Shown here in pieces: positions 47,707 through 61,578 of a stretch of 64,000 nt of DNA (its first letter is position 1; every line of letters begins with the position of its first letter). Origin of the DNA: Leptoclinus maculatus (Eukaryota > Chordata > Actinopteri > Perciformes > Stichaeidae). A model generated the notes under the pieces. That model worked only from the letters and a program-made list of their open reading frames with translations, searched no databases and was not told the origin of the DNA. A program made the translations under genes and the position numbers. The stretch lies in the NCBI GenBank assembly GCA_032191485.1, contig JAVDOI010000128.1, forward strand, positions 190,001-254,000, read 5' to 3'.

Positions 47707-47894
47707 GAGTGCACCGTTCCCGGCAATGCTGCAATACCGGGTCAATGCGTGGAGTGAACGGAGCAAGCCCCTTTTTCATCTCCCGATGCTAAAAATCTGC
47801 TTAATACGTTATCCTCATATAGAGGACATATCAGATATTAAACTGATAAGAACAGATACTACACTTGATCTTAGCCAAAAGGCCGAGAAGCGAT
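47707..47894 (-). ncRNA. rnu2: U2 snRNA, unit 19
   Basis: The transcribed region reads as unit 1. PSE core 47947-47953. Confidence 0.98.
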
Positions 47895-48068
47895 GACCCC
47901 CAACTGTTTGCTTCCTGTGTCAACCTCCTGACACATTTCTCCCTTGTCATGGTGCAGTTCTTTCAATGGGTCATAGCAGTGGCTACAGGTTGGCACACCC
48001 ATCCAAGCACTCCATGGTCAAGAACCTTGGTCTAGTTAAGGACAGCTTTTTATCTTTTCACAAGTGTA

Positions 48069-48188
48069 CAAGGCTCAGCCAAACGGCAAAGCCTGCTAAA
48101 AATAGGTTGAACTCATTGGTGTTCCTCTCCACGGAAGTCTTTAGTAAAAGGCGAAAGACTTGTGCGTTATGAAGAGAAACCAAAGTAA
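48069..48188 (-). ncRNA. rnu5: U5 snRNA, unit 20
   Basis: The transcribed region reads as unit 1. PSE core 48244-48250. Confidence 0.93.
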
Positions 48189-48404
48189 GTACAGCACTCT
48201 TGTCAAGAGCAGCCGAAGTCCCTAGTTGTCCCAGTCAAAACGCTCATGGTAAGCCTAAATTGACGTGCCCTGTTCCAAATCTGAAGCCACACCCATTCCC
48301 ATACTCCTGCCCACATCTTAAAGAGGGCAATATTCTCCATTGTACTATTTCCTCCCCTCCAATCAAAAGTACAAACCACTTGATATTTTTTTCAACATGA
48401 CAAT

Positions 48405-48568
48405 CAGGGGAGAGCGCGAACGCAGTCCCCCACTACCAGAAATTATGCAGTCGAGATTCCCACATTTGGGGAATTCGCAGTGGTCAGCACAACCGGAGTG
48501 CAATGGCTGGGCCTCGCCCTGGGTGAACCACCTTCTTGATCATGGTATCTCCCCTGCCAGGTAAGTAT
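48405..48568 (-). ncRNA. rnu1: U1 snRNA, unit 20
   Basis: The transcribed region reads as unit 1. PSE core 48621-48627, type B spacer with one private change (AAGCTTTTTC), octamer 48876-48883. Confidence 0.98.
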
Positions 48569-49110
48569 GAGTTGGAAGAGACAGCGGCAGGGGCGGCATT
48601 CCCAGACATAGTACTCCGGATGACGGTTCCCAGATGGCATAATCCCAGAGTGCAGTCCTTTAGCATTTAGCACACAGCAAACAAGCTTTTTCTGCTTCTG
48701 AGAATGCAAACACAGCCCAGCAACCAAACGAAAGCCTAAAACCTAAGCATGCTAACAATGGAAGAATCTTCGGAACACATTTCTCCCACAAAGAAGGGAA
48801 AATATCAGTGAGAACACACAATCACTTTAGGCACATCCAGAAGGCCACACCCACTTATCTTGGCGAACCCGGGCAATTTGCATTACTCAACACACAGCTT
48901 CACAGCATACAACAGACACTGCTGCACAGCAATGCTTGCACTTTTCTAGACAAACTGCAAAAGAAATAAAGGCTACAAAAGGACCTCAACCCACAATCTG
49001 ACTCGGAGGACAGAAATTGGCATTCAGAGCTGGAAATGTCGCCAAGCAGTCAGGGCTGATGCATACAGTGATTTGAGGCTGGGAGCACAGCGATGTTCCA
49101 TGAGGGGCGT

Positions 49111-49652
49111 CAGACAGAACACAGATCACACAGATCACACAACACAGAGATCACACACAGAACACAGATCACACAGAACACACACAGATCACAGATAGAA
49201 CACAGATCACACACAGAACACAGAACACAGAGATCACAAACGGAACACAGATCACACACAGAACACAGAGATCACACACAGATCACAGATCACACAGAAC
49301 ACACACAGATAGAACACAGATCACACACAGAACACAGAGATCACACACAGATCACAGATAGAACACAGAGATCACACACATCACAGAACACAGAACACAG
49401 AGATCACACACAGAACACAGATCACACAGAACAAACACAGATCACAGATAGAACACAGAGATCACACACGGAACACAGATCACACACAGAACACAGAGAT
49501 CACACACGGAACACGGAACACAGATCACACACATCACAGATAGAACACAGAGATCACACACAGAACACAGAACACAAATCCCAGATCACACACAGAACAC
49601 AGATCACACAACACAGAGAACACACACAGAACACAGATCACACACACACACA
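49111..49652. repeat. CA-rich minisatellite, unit 20 (542 bp)
   Basis: This is a short block with few 54-bp subrepeats. Its final CA run is one dinucleotide longer than in other units. Confidence 0.95.
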
Positions 49653-49761
49653 GCCTCTAAGATAGACAGCGAATGAGACTCTCGTCATTCATTACAGTGT
49701 GAAGTTAATCAACAGACTGATCCATTTGGATTGGTGTTTGGTTGTCCACAAGGCATTTGAG

Positions 49762-49949
49762 GAGTGCACCGTTCCCGGCAATGCTGCAATACCGGGTCAA
49801 TGCGTGGAGTGAACGGAGCAAGCCCCTTTTTCATCTCCCGATGCTAAAAATCTGCTTAATACGTTATCCTCATATAGAGGACATATCAGATATTAAACTG
49901 ATAAGAACAGATACTACACTTGATCTTAGCCAAAAGGCCGAGAAGCGAT
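49762..49949 (-). ncRNA. rnu2: U2 snRNA, unit 20
   Basis: The transcribed region reads as unit 1. PSE core 50002-50008. Confidence 0.98.
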
Positions 49950-50123
49950 GACCCCCAACTGTTTGCTTCCTGTGTCAACCTCCTGACACATTTCTCCCTT
50001 GTCATGGTGCAGTTCTTTCAATGGGTCATAGCAGTGGCTACAGATTGGCACACCCATCCAAGCATTCCATGGTCAAGAACCTTGGTCTAGTTAAGGACAG
50101 CTTTTTATCTTTTCACAAGTGTA

Positions 50124-50243
50124 CAAGGCTCAGCCAAACGGCAAAGCCTGCTAAAAATAGGTTGAACTCATTGGTGTTCCTCTCCACGGAAGTCTTTAGT
50201 AAAAGGCGAAAGACTTGTGCGTTATGAAGAGAAACCAAAGTAA
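50124..50243 (-). ncRNA. rnu5: U5 snRNA, unit 21
   Basis: The transcribed region reads as unit 1. Its 3' flank has two private changes (CAGATTGG, AAGCATTCC). PSE core 50299-50305. Confidence 0.93.
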
Positions 50244-50459
50244 GTACAGCACTCTTGTCAAGAGCAGCCGAAGTCCCTAGTTGTCCCAGTCAAAACGCTC
50301 ATGGTAAGCCTAAATTGACGTGCCCTGTTCCAAATCTGAAGCCACACCCATTCCCATACTCCTGCCCACATCTTAAAGAGGGCAATATTCTCCATTGTAC
50401 TATTTCCTCCCCTCCAATCAAAAGTACAAAACACTTGATATTTTTTTCAACATGACAAT

Positions 50460-50623
50460 CAGGGGAGAGCGCGAACGCAGTCCCCCACTACCAGAAATTA
50501 TGCAGTCGAGATTCCCACATTTGGGGAATTCGCAGTGGTCAGCACAACCGGAGTGCAATGGCTGGGCCTCGCCCTGGGTGAACCACCTTCTTGATCATGG
50601 TATCTCCCCTGCCAGGTAAGTAT
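50460..50623 (-). ncRNA. rnu1: U1 snRNA, unit 21
   Basis: The transcribed region reads as unit 1. PSE core 50676-50682. The spacer is type A, the only one right of 41 kb. Octamer 50929-50936. Confidence 0.98.
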
Positions 50624-51163
50624 GAGTTGGAAGAGACAGCGGCAGGGGCGGCATTCCCAGACATAGTACTCCGGATGACGGTTCCCAGATGGCATAATCC
50701 CAGAGTGCAGTCCTTTAGCATTAGCTTCCATTGGCAAGCTGTTTCTGCTTCTGAGAATGCAAACACAGCCCAGCAACCAAACGAAAGCCTAAAACCTAAG
50801 CATGCTAACAATGGAAGAATCTTCGGAACACATTTCTCCCACAAAGAAGGGAAAATATCAGTGAGAACACACAATCACTTTAGGCACATCCAGAAGGCCA
50901 CACCCACTTATCTTGGCGAACCCGGGCAATTTGCATTACTCAACACACAGCTTCACAGCATACAACAGACACTGCTGCACAGCAATGCTTGCACTTTTCT
51001 GGACAAACTGCAAAAGAAATAAAGGCTACAAAAGGACCTCAACCCACAATCTGACTCGGAGGACAGAAATTGGCATTCAGAGCTGGAAATGTCGCCAAGC
51101 AGTCAGGGCTGATGCATACAGTGATTTGAGGCTGGGAGCACAGCGATGTTCCATGAGGGGCGT

Positions 51164-51770
51164 CAGACAGAACACAGATCACACAGATCACACAACACAG
51201 AGATCACACACAGAACACAGATCACACAGAACACACACAGATCACAGATAGAACACAGATCACACACAGAACACAGAACACAGATCACACACGGAACACA
51301 GATCACACACAGAACACAGAGATCACACACAGATCACAGATCACACACAGAACACAGAGATCACACACAGATCACAGATCACACAGAACACACACAGATC
51401 ACAGATAAAACACAGATCACACACAGAACACAGAACACACAGATCACACACGGAACACAGAGATCACACACAGATCACAGATAGAACACAGAGATCACAC
51501 ACGGAACACAGATCACACACATCACAGAACACAGAACACAGAGATCACACACAGAACACAGATCACACAGAACAAACACAGATCACAGATAGAACACAGA
51601 GATCACACACGGAACACAGATCACACACAGAACACAGAGATCACACACGGAACACGGAACACAGATCACATACATCACAGATAGAACACAGAGATCACAC
51701 ACAGATCACACACAGAACACAGATCACACAACACAGAGAACACACACAGAACACAGATCACACACACACA
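51164..51770. repeat. CA-rich minisatellite, unit 21 (607 bp)
   Basis: It has the most irregular word order of the set, with private words such as GATAAAACACAG and GATCACATACATC. Confidence 0.95.
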
Positions 51771-51877
51771 GCCTCTAAGATAGACAGCGAATGAGACTCG
51801 TCATTCATTACAGTGTGAAGTTAATCAACAGACTGATCCATTTGGATTGGTGTTTGGTTGTCCACAAGGCATTTGAG

Positions 51878-52065
51878 GAGTGCACCGTTCCCGGCAATGC
51901 TGCAATACCGGGTCAATGCGTGGAGTGAACGGAGCAAGCCCCTTTTTCATCTCCCGATGCTAAAAATCTGCTTAATACGTTATCCTCATATAGAGGACAT
52001 ATCAGATATTAAACTGATAAGAACAGATACTACACTTGATCTTAGCCAAAAGGCCGAGAAGCGAT
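51878..52065 (-). ncRNA. rnu2: U2 snRNA, unit 21
   Basis: The transcribed region reads as unit 1. PSE core 52118-52124. Confidence 0.98.
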
Positions 52066-52239
52066 GACCCCCAACTGTTTGCTTCCTGTGTCAACCTCCT
52101 GACACATTTCTCCCTTGTCATGGTGCAGTTCTTTCAATGGGTCATAGCAGTGGCTACAGGTTGGCACACCCATCCAAGCACTCCATGGTCAAGAACCTTG
52201 GTCTAGTTAAGGACAGCTTTTTATCTTTTCACAAGTGTA

Positions 52240-52359
52240 CAAGGCTCAGCCAAACGGCAAAGCCTGCTAAAAATAGGTTGAACTCATTGGTGTTCCTCTC
52301 CACGGAAGTCTTTAGTAAAAGGCGAAAGACTTGTGCGTTATGAAGAGAAACCAAAGTAA
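52240..52359 (-). ncRNA. rnu5: U5 snRNA, unit 22
   Basis: The transcribed region reads as unit 1. PSE core 52415-52421. Confidence 0.93.
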
Positions 52360-52575
52360 GTACAGCACTCTTGTCAAGAGCAGCCGAAGTCCCTAGTTGT
52401 CCCAGTCAAAACGCTCATGGTAAGCCTAAATTGACGTGCCCTGTTCCAAATCTGAAGCCACACCCATTCCCATACTCCTGCCCACATCTTAAAGAGGGCA
52501 ATATTCTCCATTGTACTATTTCCTCCCCTCCAATCAAAAGTACAAACCACTTGATATTTTTTTCAACATGACAAT

Positions 52576-52739
52576 CAGGGGAGAGCGCGAACGCAGTCCC
52601 CCACTACCAGAAATTATGCAGTCGAGATTCCCACATTTGGGGAATTCGCAGTGGTCAGCACAACCGGAGTGCAATGGCTGGGCCTCGCCCTGGGTGAACC
52701 ACCTTCTTGATCATGGTATCTCCCCTGCCAGGTAAGTAT
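52576..52739 (-). ncRNA. rnu1: U1 snRNA, unit 22
   Basis: The transcribed region reads as unit 1. PSE core 52792-52798, type B spacer, octamer 53047-53054. Confidence 0.98.
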
Positions 52740-53281
52740 GAGTTGGAAGAGACAGCGGCAGGGGCGGCATTCCCAGACATAGTACTCCGGATGACGGTTC
52801 CCAGATGGCATAATCCCAGAGTGCAGTCCTTTAGCATTTAGCACACAGCAAACAAGCTGTTTCTGCTTCTGAGAATGCAAACACAGCCCAGCAACCAAAC
52901 GAAAGCCTAAAACCTAAGCATGCTAACAATGGAAGAATCTTCGGAACACATTTCTCCCACAAAGAAGGGAAAATATCAGTGAGAACACACAATCACTTTA
53001 GGCACATCCAGAAGGCCACACCCACTTATCTTGGCGAACCCGGGCAATTTGCATTACTCAACACACAGCTTCACAGCATACAACAGACACTGCTGCACAG
53101 CAATGCTTGCACTTTTCTGGACAAACTGCAAAAGAAATAAAGGCTACAAAAGGACCTCAACCCACAATCTGACTCGGAGGACAGAAATTGGCATTCAGAG
53201 CTGGAAATGTCGCCAAGCAGTCAGGGCTGATGCATACAGTGATTTGAGGCTGGGAGCACAGCGATGTTCCATGAGGGGCGT

Positions 53282-54192
53282 CAGACAGAACACAGATCAC
53301 ACAGATCACACAACACAGAGATCACACACAGAACACAGATCACACAGAACAAACACAGATCACAGATAGAACACAGATCACACACAGAACACAGAACACA
53401 GAGATCACACACGGAACACAGATCACACACAGAACACAGAGATCACACACAGATCACAGATCACACAGAACACACACAGATCACAGATAGAACACAGATC
53501 ACACACAGAACACAGAACACAGAGATCACACACGGAACACAGATCACACACAGAACACAGAGATCACACACAGATCACAGATAGAACACAGAGATCACAC
53601 ACGGAACACGGAACACAGATCACACACATCACAGAACACAGAACACAGAGATCACACACAGAACACAGATCACACAGAACAAACACAGATCACAGATAGA
53701 ACACAGAGATCACACACGGAACACAGATCACACACAGAACACAGAGATCACACACAGATCACAGAGATCACACACGGAACACGGAACACAGATCACACAC
53801 ATCACAGATAGAACAAAGAGATCACACACAGAACACGGAACACAGATCACACACATCACAGATAGAACACAGAGATCACACACGGAACACGGAACACAGA
53901 TCACACACATCACAGATAGAACACAGAGATCACACACGGAACACGGAACACAGATCACACACATCACAGATAGAACACAGAGATCACACACATCACAGAT
54001 AGAACACAGAGATCACACACAGAACACGGAACACAGATCACACACATCACAGATAGAACACAGAGATCACACACATCACAGATAGAACACAGAGATCACA
54101 CACAGAACACAGAACACAAATCCCAGATCACACACAGAACACAGATCACACAACACAGAGAACACACACAGAACACAGATCACACACACACA
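53282..54192. repeat. CA-rich minisatellite, unit 22 (911 bp)
   Basis: It is close to the 936-bp blocks of units 23 and 24 but lacks one GGAACACGG segment near its right end. Confidence 0.95.
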
Positions 54193-54299
54193 GCCTCTAA
54201 GATAGACAGCGAATGAGACTCGTCATTCATTACAGTGTGAAGTTAATCAACAGACTGATCCATTTGGATTGGTGTTTGGTTGTCCACAAGGCATTTGAG

Positions 54300-54487
54300 G
54301 AGTGCACCGTTCCCGGCAATGCTGCAATACCGGGTCAATGCGTGGAGTGAACGGAGCAAGCCCCTTTTTCATCTCCCGATGCTAAAAATCTGCTTAATAC
54401 GTTATCCTCATATAGAGGACATATCAGATATTAAACTGATAAGAACAGATACTACACTTGATCTTAGCCAAAAGGCCGAGAAGCGAT
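54300..54487 (-). ncRNA. rnu2: U2 snRNA, unit 22
   Basis: The transcribed region reads as unit 1. PSE core 54540-54546. Confidence 0.98.
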
Positions 54488-54661
54488 GACCCCCAACTGT
54501 TTGCTTCCTGTGTCAACCTCCTGACACATTTCTCCCTTGTCATGGTGCAGTTCTTTCAATGGGTCATAGCAGTGGCTACAGGTTGGCACACCCATCCAAG
54601 CACTCCATGGTCAAGAACCTTGGTCTAGTTAAGGACAGCTTTTTATCTTTTCACAAGTGTA

Positions 54662-54781
54662 CAAGGCTCAGCCAAACGGCAAAGCCTGCTAAAAATAGGT
54701 TGAACTCATTGGTGTTCCTCTCCACGGAAGTCTTTAGTAAAAGGCGAAAGACTTGTGCGTTATGAAGAGAAACCAAAGTAA
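54662..54781 (-). ncRNA. rnu5: U5 snRNA, unit 23
   Basis: The transcribed region reads as unit 1. PSE core 54837-54843. Confidence 0.93.
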
Positions 54782-54997
54782 GTACAGCACTCTTGTCAAG
54801 AGCAGCCGAAGTCCCTAGTTGTCCCAGTCAAAACGCTCATGGTAAGCCTAAATTGACGTGCCCTGTTCCAAATCTGAAGCCACACCCATTCCCATACTCC
54901 TGCCCACATCTTAAAGAGGGCAATATTCTCCATTGTACTATTTCCTCCCCTCCAATCAAAAGTACAAACCACTTGATATTTTTTTCAACATGACAAT

Positions 54998-55161
54998 CAG
55001 GGGAGAGCGCGAACGCAGTCCCCCACTGCCAGAAATTATGCAGTCGAGATTCCCACATTTGGGGAATTCGCAGTGGTCAGCACAACCGGAGTGCAATGGC
55101 TGGGCCTCGCCCTGGGTGAACCACCTTCTTGATCATGGTATCTCCCCTGTCAGGTAAGTAT
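54998..55161 (-). ncRNA. rnu1: U1 snRNA, unit 23 (G12A, T134C)
   Basis: It has the variant pair of units 12, 14 and 16, here isolated among ordinary copies 17 kb away. This suggests gene conversion or a moved unit. PSE core 55214-55220, type B spacer, octamer 55469-55476. Confidence 0.95.
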
Positions 55162-55703
55162 GAGTTGGAAGAGACAGCGGCAGGGGCGGCATTCCCAGAC
55201 ATAGTACTCCGGATGACGGTTCCCAGATGGCATAATCCCAGAGTGCAGTCCTTTAGCATTTAGCACACAGCAAACAAGCTGTTTCTGCTTCTGAGAATGC
55301 AAACACAGCCCAGCAACCAAACGAAAGCCTAAAACCTAAGCATGCTAACAATGGAAGAATCTTCGGAACACATTTCTCCCACAAAGAAGGGAAAATATCA
55401 GTGAGAACACACAATCACTTTAGGCACATCCAGAAGGCCACACCCACTTATCTTGGCGAACCCGGGCAATTTGCATTACTCAACACACAGCTTCACAGCA
55501 TACAACAGACACTGCTGCACAGCAATGCTTGCACTTTTCTGGACAAACTGCAAAAGAAATAAAGGCTACAAAAGGACCTCAACCCACAATCTGACTCGGA
55601 GGACAGAAATTGGCATTCAGAGCTGGAAATGTCGCCAAGCAGTCAGGGCTGATGCATACAGTGATTTGAGGCTGGGAGCACAGCGATGTTCCATGAGGGG
55701 CGT

Positions 55704-56639
55704 CAGACAGAACACAGATCACACAGATCACACAACACAGAGATCACACACAGAACACAGATCACACAGAACAAACACAGATCACAGATAGAACACAGAT
55801 CACACACAGAACACAGAACACAGAGATCACACACGGAACACAGATCACACACAGAACACAGAGATCACACACAGATCACAGATCACACAGAACACACACA
55901 GATCACAGATAGAACACAGATCACACACAGAACACAGAACACAGAGATCACACACGGAACACAGATCACACACAGAACACAGAGATCACACACAGATCAC
56001 AGATAGAACACAGAGATCACACACGGAACACGGAACACAGATCACACACATCACAGAACACAGAACACAGAGATCACACACAGAACACAGATCACACAGA
56101 ACAAACACAGATCACAGATAGAACACAGAGATCACACACGGAACACAGATCACACACAGAACACAGAGATCACACACAGATCACAGAGATCACACACGGA
56201 ACACGGAACACAGATCACACACATCACAGATAGAACAAAGAGATCACACACAGAACACGGAACACAGATCACACACATCACAGATAGAACACAGAGATCA
56301 CACACGGAACACGGAACACAGATCACACACATCACAGATAGAACACAGAGATCACACACGGAACACGGAACACAGATCACACACATCACAGATAGAACAC
56401 AGAGATCACACACATCACAGATAGAACACAGAGATCACACACAGAACACGGAACACAGATCACACACATCACAGATAGAACACAGAGATCACACACGGAA
56501 CACGGAACACAGATCACACACATCACAGATAGAACACAGAGATCACACACAGAACACAGAACACAAATCCCAGATCACACACAGAACACAGATCACACAA
56601 CACAGAGAACACACACAGAACACAGATCACACACACACA
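55704..56639. repeat. CA-rich minisatellite, unit 23 (936 bp)
   Basis: It equals the unit 24 block in length, which goes with the repeated 2443-bp unit spacing. Confidence 0.95.
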
Positions 56640-56742
56640 GCCTCTAAGATAGACAGCGAGACTCGTCATTCATTACAGTGTGAAGTTAATCAACAGACTG
56701 ATCCATTTGGATTGGTGTTTGGTTGTCCACAAGGCATTTGAG

Positions 56743-56930
56743 GAGTGCACCGTTCCCGGCAATGCTGCAATACCGGGTCAATGCGTGGAGTGAACGGAGC
56801 AAGCCCCTTTTTCATCTCCCGATGCTAAAAATCTGCTTAATACGTTATCCTCATATAGAGGACATATCAGATATTAAACTGATAAGAACAGATACTACAC
56901 TTGATCTTAGCCAAAAGGCCGAGAAGCGAT
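56743..56930 (-). ncRNA. rnu2: U2 snRNA, unit 23
   Basis: The transcribed region reads as unit 1. PSE core 56983-56989. Confidence 0.98.
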
Positions 56931-57104
56931 GACCCCCAACTGTTTGCTTCCTGTGTCAACCTCCTGACACATTTCTCCCTTGTCATGGTGCAGTTCTTTC
57001 AATGGGTCATAGCAGTGGCTACAGGTTGGCACACCCATCCAAGCACTCCATGGTCAAGAACCTTGGTCTAGTTAAGGACAGCTTTTTATCTTTTCACAAG
57101 TGTA

Positions 57105-57224
57105 CAAGGCTCAGCCAAACGGCAAAGCCTGCTAAAAATAGGTTGAACTCATTGGTGTTCCTCTCCACGGAAGTCTTTAGTAAAAGGCGAAAGACTTGTG
57201 CGTTATGAAGAGAAACCAAAGTAA
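57105..57224 (-). ncRNA. rnu5: U5 snRNA, unit 24
   Basis: The transcribed region reads as unit 1. PSE core 57280-57286. Confidence 0.93.
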
Positions 57225-57440
57225 GTACAGCACTCTTGTCAAGAGCAGCCGAAGTCCCTAGTTGTCCCAGTCAAAACGCTCATGGTAAGCCTAAATTGAC
57301 GTGCCCTGTTCCAAATCTGAAGCCACACCCATTCCCATACTCCTGCCCACATCTTAAAGAGGGCAATATTCTCCATTGTACTATTTCCTCCCCTCCAATC
57401 AAAAGTACAAACCACTTGATATTTTTTTCAACATGACAAT

Positions 57441-57604
57441 CAGGGGAGAGCGCGAACGCAGTCCCCCACTACCAGAAATTATGCAGTCGAGATTCCCACA
57501 TTTGGGGAATTCGCAGTGGTCAGCACAACCGGAGTGCAATGGCTGGGCCTCGCCCTGGGTGAACCACCTTCTTGATCATGGTATCTCCCCTGCCAGGTAA
57601 GTAT
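57441..57604 (-). ncRNA. rnu1: U1 snRNA, unit 24
   Basis: The transcribed region reads as unit 1. PSE core 57657-57663, type B spacer, octamer 57912-57919. Confidence 0.98.
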
Positions 57605-58146
57605 GAGTTGGAAGAGACAGCGGCAGGGGCGGCATTCCCAGACATAGTACTCCGGATGACGGTTCCCAGATGGCATAATCCCAGAGTGCAGTCCTTTAGC
57701 ATTTAGCACACAGCAAACAAGCTGTTTCTGCTTCTGAGAATGCAAACACAGCCCAGCAACCAAACGAAAGCCTAAAACCTAAGCATGCTAACAATGGAAG
57801 AATCTTCGGAACACATTTCTCCCACAAAGAAGGGAAAATATCAGTGAGAACACACAATCACTTTAGGCACATCCAGAAGGCCACACCCACTTATCTTGGC
57901 GAACCCGGGCAATTTGCATTACTCAACACACAGCTTCACAGCATACAACAGACACTGCTGCACAGCAATGCTTGCACTTTTCTGGACAAACTGCAAAAGA
58001 AATAAAGGCTACAAAAGGACCTCAACCCACAATCTGACTCGGAGGACAGAAATTGGCATTCAGAGCTGGAAATGTCGCCAAGCAGTCAGGGCTGATGCAT
58101 ACAGTGATTTGAGGCTGGGAGCACAGCGATGTTCCATGAGGGGCGT

Positions 58147-59082
58147 CAGACAGAACACAGATCACACAGATCACACAACACAGAGATCACACACAGAACA
58201 CAGATCACACAGAACAAACACAGATCACAGATAGAACACAGATCACACACAGAACAACGAACACAGAGATCACACACGGAACACAGATCACACACAGAAC
58301 ACAGAGATCACACACAGATCACAGATCACACAGAACACACACAGATCACAGATAGAACACAGATCACACACAGAACACAGAACACAGAGATCACACACGG
58401 AACACAGATCACACACAGAACACAGAGATCACACACAGATCACAGATAGAACACAGAGATCACACACGGAACACGGAACACAGATCACACACATCACAGA
58501 ACACAGAACACAGAGATCACACACAGAACACAGATCACACAGAACAAACACAGATCACAGATAGAACACAGAGATCACACACGGAACACAGATCACACAC
58601 AGAACACAGAGATCACACACAGATCACAGAGATCACACACGGAACACGGAACACAGATCACACACATCACAGATAGAACAAAGAGATCACACACAGAACA
58701 CGGAACACAGATCACACACATCACAGATAGAACACAGAGATCACACACGGAACACGGAACACAGATCACACACATCACAGATAGAACACAGAGATCACAC
58801 ACGGAACACGGAACACAGATCACACACATCACAGATAGAACACAGAGATCACACACATCACAGATAGAACACAGAGATCACACACAGAACACGGAACACA
58901 GATCACACACATCACAGATAGAACACAGAGATCACACACGGAACACGGAACACAGATCACACACATCACAGATAGAACACAGAGATCACACACAGAACAC
59001 AGAACACAAATCCCAGATCACACACAGAACACAGATCACACAACACAGAGAACACACACAGAACACAGATCACACACACACA
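58147..59082. repeat. CA-rich minisatellite, unit 24 (936 bp)
   Basis: As unit 23, with one local change (AACAACGAACAC near 58253). Confidence 0.95.
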
Positions 59083-59185
59083 GCCTCTAAGATAGACAGC
59101 GAGACTCGTCATTCATTACAGTGTGAAGTTAATCAACAGACTGATCCATTTGGATTGGTGTTTGGTTGTCCACAAGGCATTTGAG

Positions 59186-59373
59186 GAGTGCACCGTTCCC
59201 GGCAATGCTGCAATACCGGGTCAATGCGTGGAGTGAACGGAGCAAGCCCCTTTTTCATCTCCCGATGCTAAAAATCTGCTTAATACGTTATCCTCATATA
59301 GAGGACATATCAGATATTAAACTGATAAGAACAGATACTACACTTGATCTTAGCCAAAAGGCCGAGAAGCGAT
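59186..59373 (-). ncRNA. rnu2: U2 snRNA, unit 24
   Basis: The transcribed region reads as unit 1. PSE core 59426-59432. Confidence 0.98.
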
Positions 59374-59547
59374 GACCCCCAACTGTTTGCTTCCTGTGTC
59401 AACCTCCTGACACATTTCTCCCTTGTCATGGTGCAGTTCTTTCAATGGGTCATAGCAGTGGCTACAGGTTGGCACACCCATCCAAGCACTCCATGGTCAA
59501 GAACCTTGGTCTAGTTAAGGACAGCTTTTTATCTTTTCACAAGTGTA

Positions 59548-59667
59548 CAAGGCTCAGCCAAACGGCAAAGCCTGCTAAAAATAGGTTGAACTCATTGGTG
59601 TTCCTCTCCACGGAAGTCTTTAGTAAAAGGCGAAAGACTTGTGCGTTATGAAGAGAAACCAAAGTAA
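59548..59667 (-). ncRNA. rnu5: U5 snRNA, unit 25
   Basis: The transcribed region reads as unit 1. PSE core 59723-59729. Confidence 0.93.
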
Positions 59668-59883
59668 GTACAGCACTCTTGTCAAGAGCAGCCGAAGTCC
59701 CTAGTTGTCCCAGTCAAAACGCTCATGGTAAGCCTAAATTGACGTGCCCTGTTCCAAATCTGAAGCCACACCCATTCCCATACTCCTGCCCACATCTTAA
59801 AGAGGGCAATATTCTCCATTGTACTATTTCCTCCCCTCCAATCAAAAGTACAAACCACTTGATATTTTTTTCAACATGACAAT

Positions 59884-60047
59884 CAGGGGAGAGCGCGAAC
59901 GCAGTCCCCCACTACCAGAAATTATGCAGTCGAGATTCCCACATTTGGGGAATTCGCAGTGGTCAGCACAACCGGAGTGCAATGGCTGGGCCTCGCCCTG
60001 GGTGAACCACCTTCTTGATCATGGTATCTCCCCTGCCAGGTAAGTAT
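59884..60047 (-). ncRNA. rnu1: U1 snRNA, unit 25
   Basis: The transcribed region reads as unit 1. PSE core 60100-60106, type B spacer, octamer 60355-60362. Confidence 0.98.
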
Positions 60048-60589
60048 GAGTTGGAAGAGACAGCGGCAGGGGCGGCATTCCCAGACATAGTACTCCGGAT
60101 GACGGTTCCCAGATGGCATAATCCCAGAGTGCAGTCCTTTAGCATTTAGCACACAGCAAACAAGCTGTTTCTGCTTCTGAGAATGCAAACACAGCCCAGC
60201 AACCAAACGAAAGCCTAAAACCTAAGCATGCTAACAATGGAAGAATCTTCGGAACACATTTCTCCCACAAAGAAGGGAAAATATCAGTGAGAACACACAA
60301 TCACTTTAGGCACATCCAGAAGGCCACACCCACTTATCTTGGCGAACCCGGGCAATTTGCATTACTCAACACACAGCTTCACAGCATACAACAGACACTG
60401 CTGCACAGCAATGCTTGCACTTTTCTGGACAAACTGCAAAAGAAATAAAGGCTACAAAAGGACCTCAACCCACAATCTGACTCGGAGGACAGAAATTGGC
60501 ATTCAGAGCTGGAAATGTCGCCAAGCAGTCAGGGCTGATGCATACAGTGATTTGAGGCTGGGAGCACAGCGATGTTCCATGAGGGGCGT

Positions 60590-61287
60590 CAGACAGAACA
60601 CAGATCACACAGATCACACAACACAGAGATCACACACAGAACACAGATCACACAGATCAAACACAGATCACAGATAGAACACAGATCACACACAGAACAC
60701 AGAACACAGAGATCACACACGGAACACAGATCACACACAGAACACAGAGATCACACACAGATCACAGATCACACAGAACACACACAGATCACAGATAGAA
60801 CACAGATCACACACAGAACACAGAACACAGAGATCACACACGGAACACAGATCACACACAGAACACAGAGATCACACACAGATCACAGAGATCACACACG
60901 GAACACGGAACACAGATCACACACATCACAGATAGAACAAAGAGATCACACACAGAACACGGAACACAGATCACACACATCACAGATAGAACACAGAGAT
61001 CACACACGGAACACGGAACACAGATCACACACATCACAGATAGAACACAGAGATCACACACGGAACACGGAACACAGATCACACACATCACAGATAGAAC
61101 ACAGAGATCACACACATCACAGATAGAACACAGAGATCACACACGGAACACGGAACACAGATCACACACATCACAGATAGAACACAGAGATCACACACAG
61201 AACACAGAACACAAATCCCAGATCACACACAGAACACAGATCACACAACACAGAGAACACACACAGAACACAGATCACACACACACA
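60590..61287. repeat. CA-rich minisatellite, unit 25 (698 bp)
   Basis: It is shorter than unit 26 by exactly 54 bp, one subrepeat. Both share a private CAGATCAAACAC word. Confidence 0.95.
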
Positions 61288-61390
61288 GCCTCTAAGATAG
61301 ACAGCGAGACTCGTCATTCATTACAGTGTGAAGTTAATCAACAGACTGATCCATTTGGATTGGTGTTTGGTTGTCCACAAGGCATTTGAG

Positions 61391-61578
61391 GAGTGCACCG
61401 TTCCCGGCAATGCTGCAATACCGGGTCAATGCGTGGAGTGAACGGAGCAAGCCCCTTTTTCATCTCCCGATGCTAAAAATCTGCTTAATACGTTATCCTC
61501 ATATAGAGGACATATCAGATATTAAACTGATAAGAACAGATACTACACTTGATCTTAGCCAAAAGGCCGAGAAGCGAT
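61391..61578 (-). ncRNA. rnu2: U2 snRNA, unit 25
   Basis: The transcribed region reads as unit 1. PSE core 61631-61637. Confidence 0.98.
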
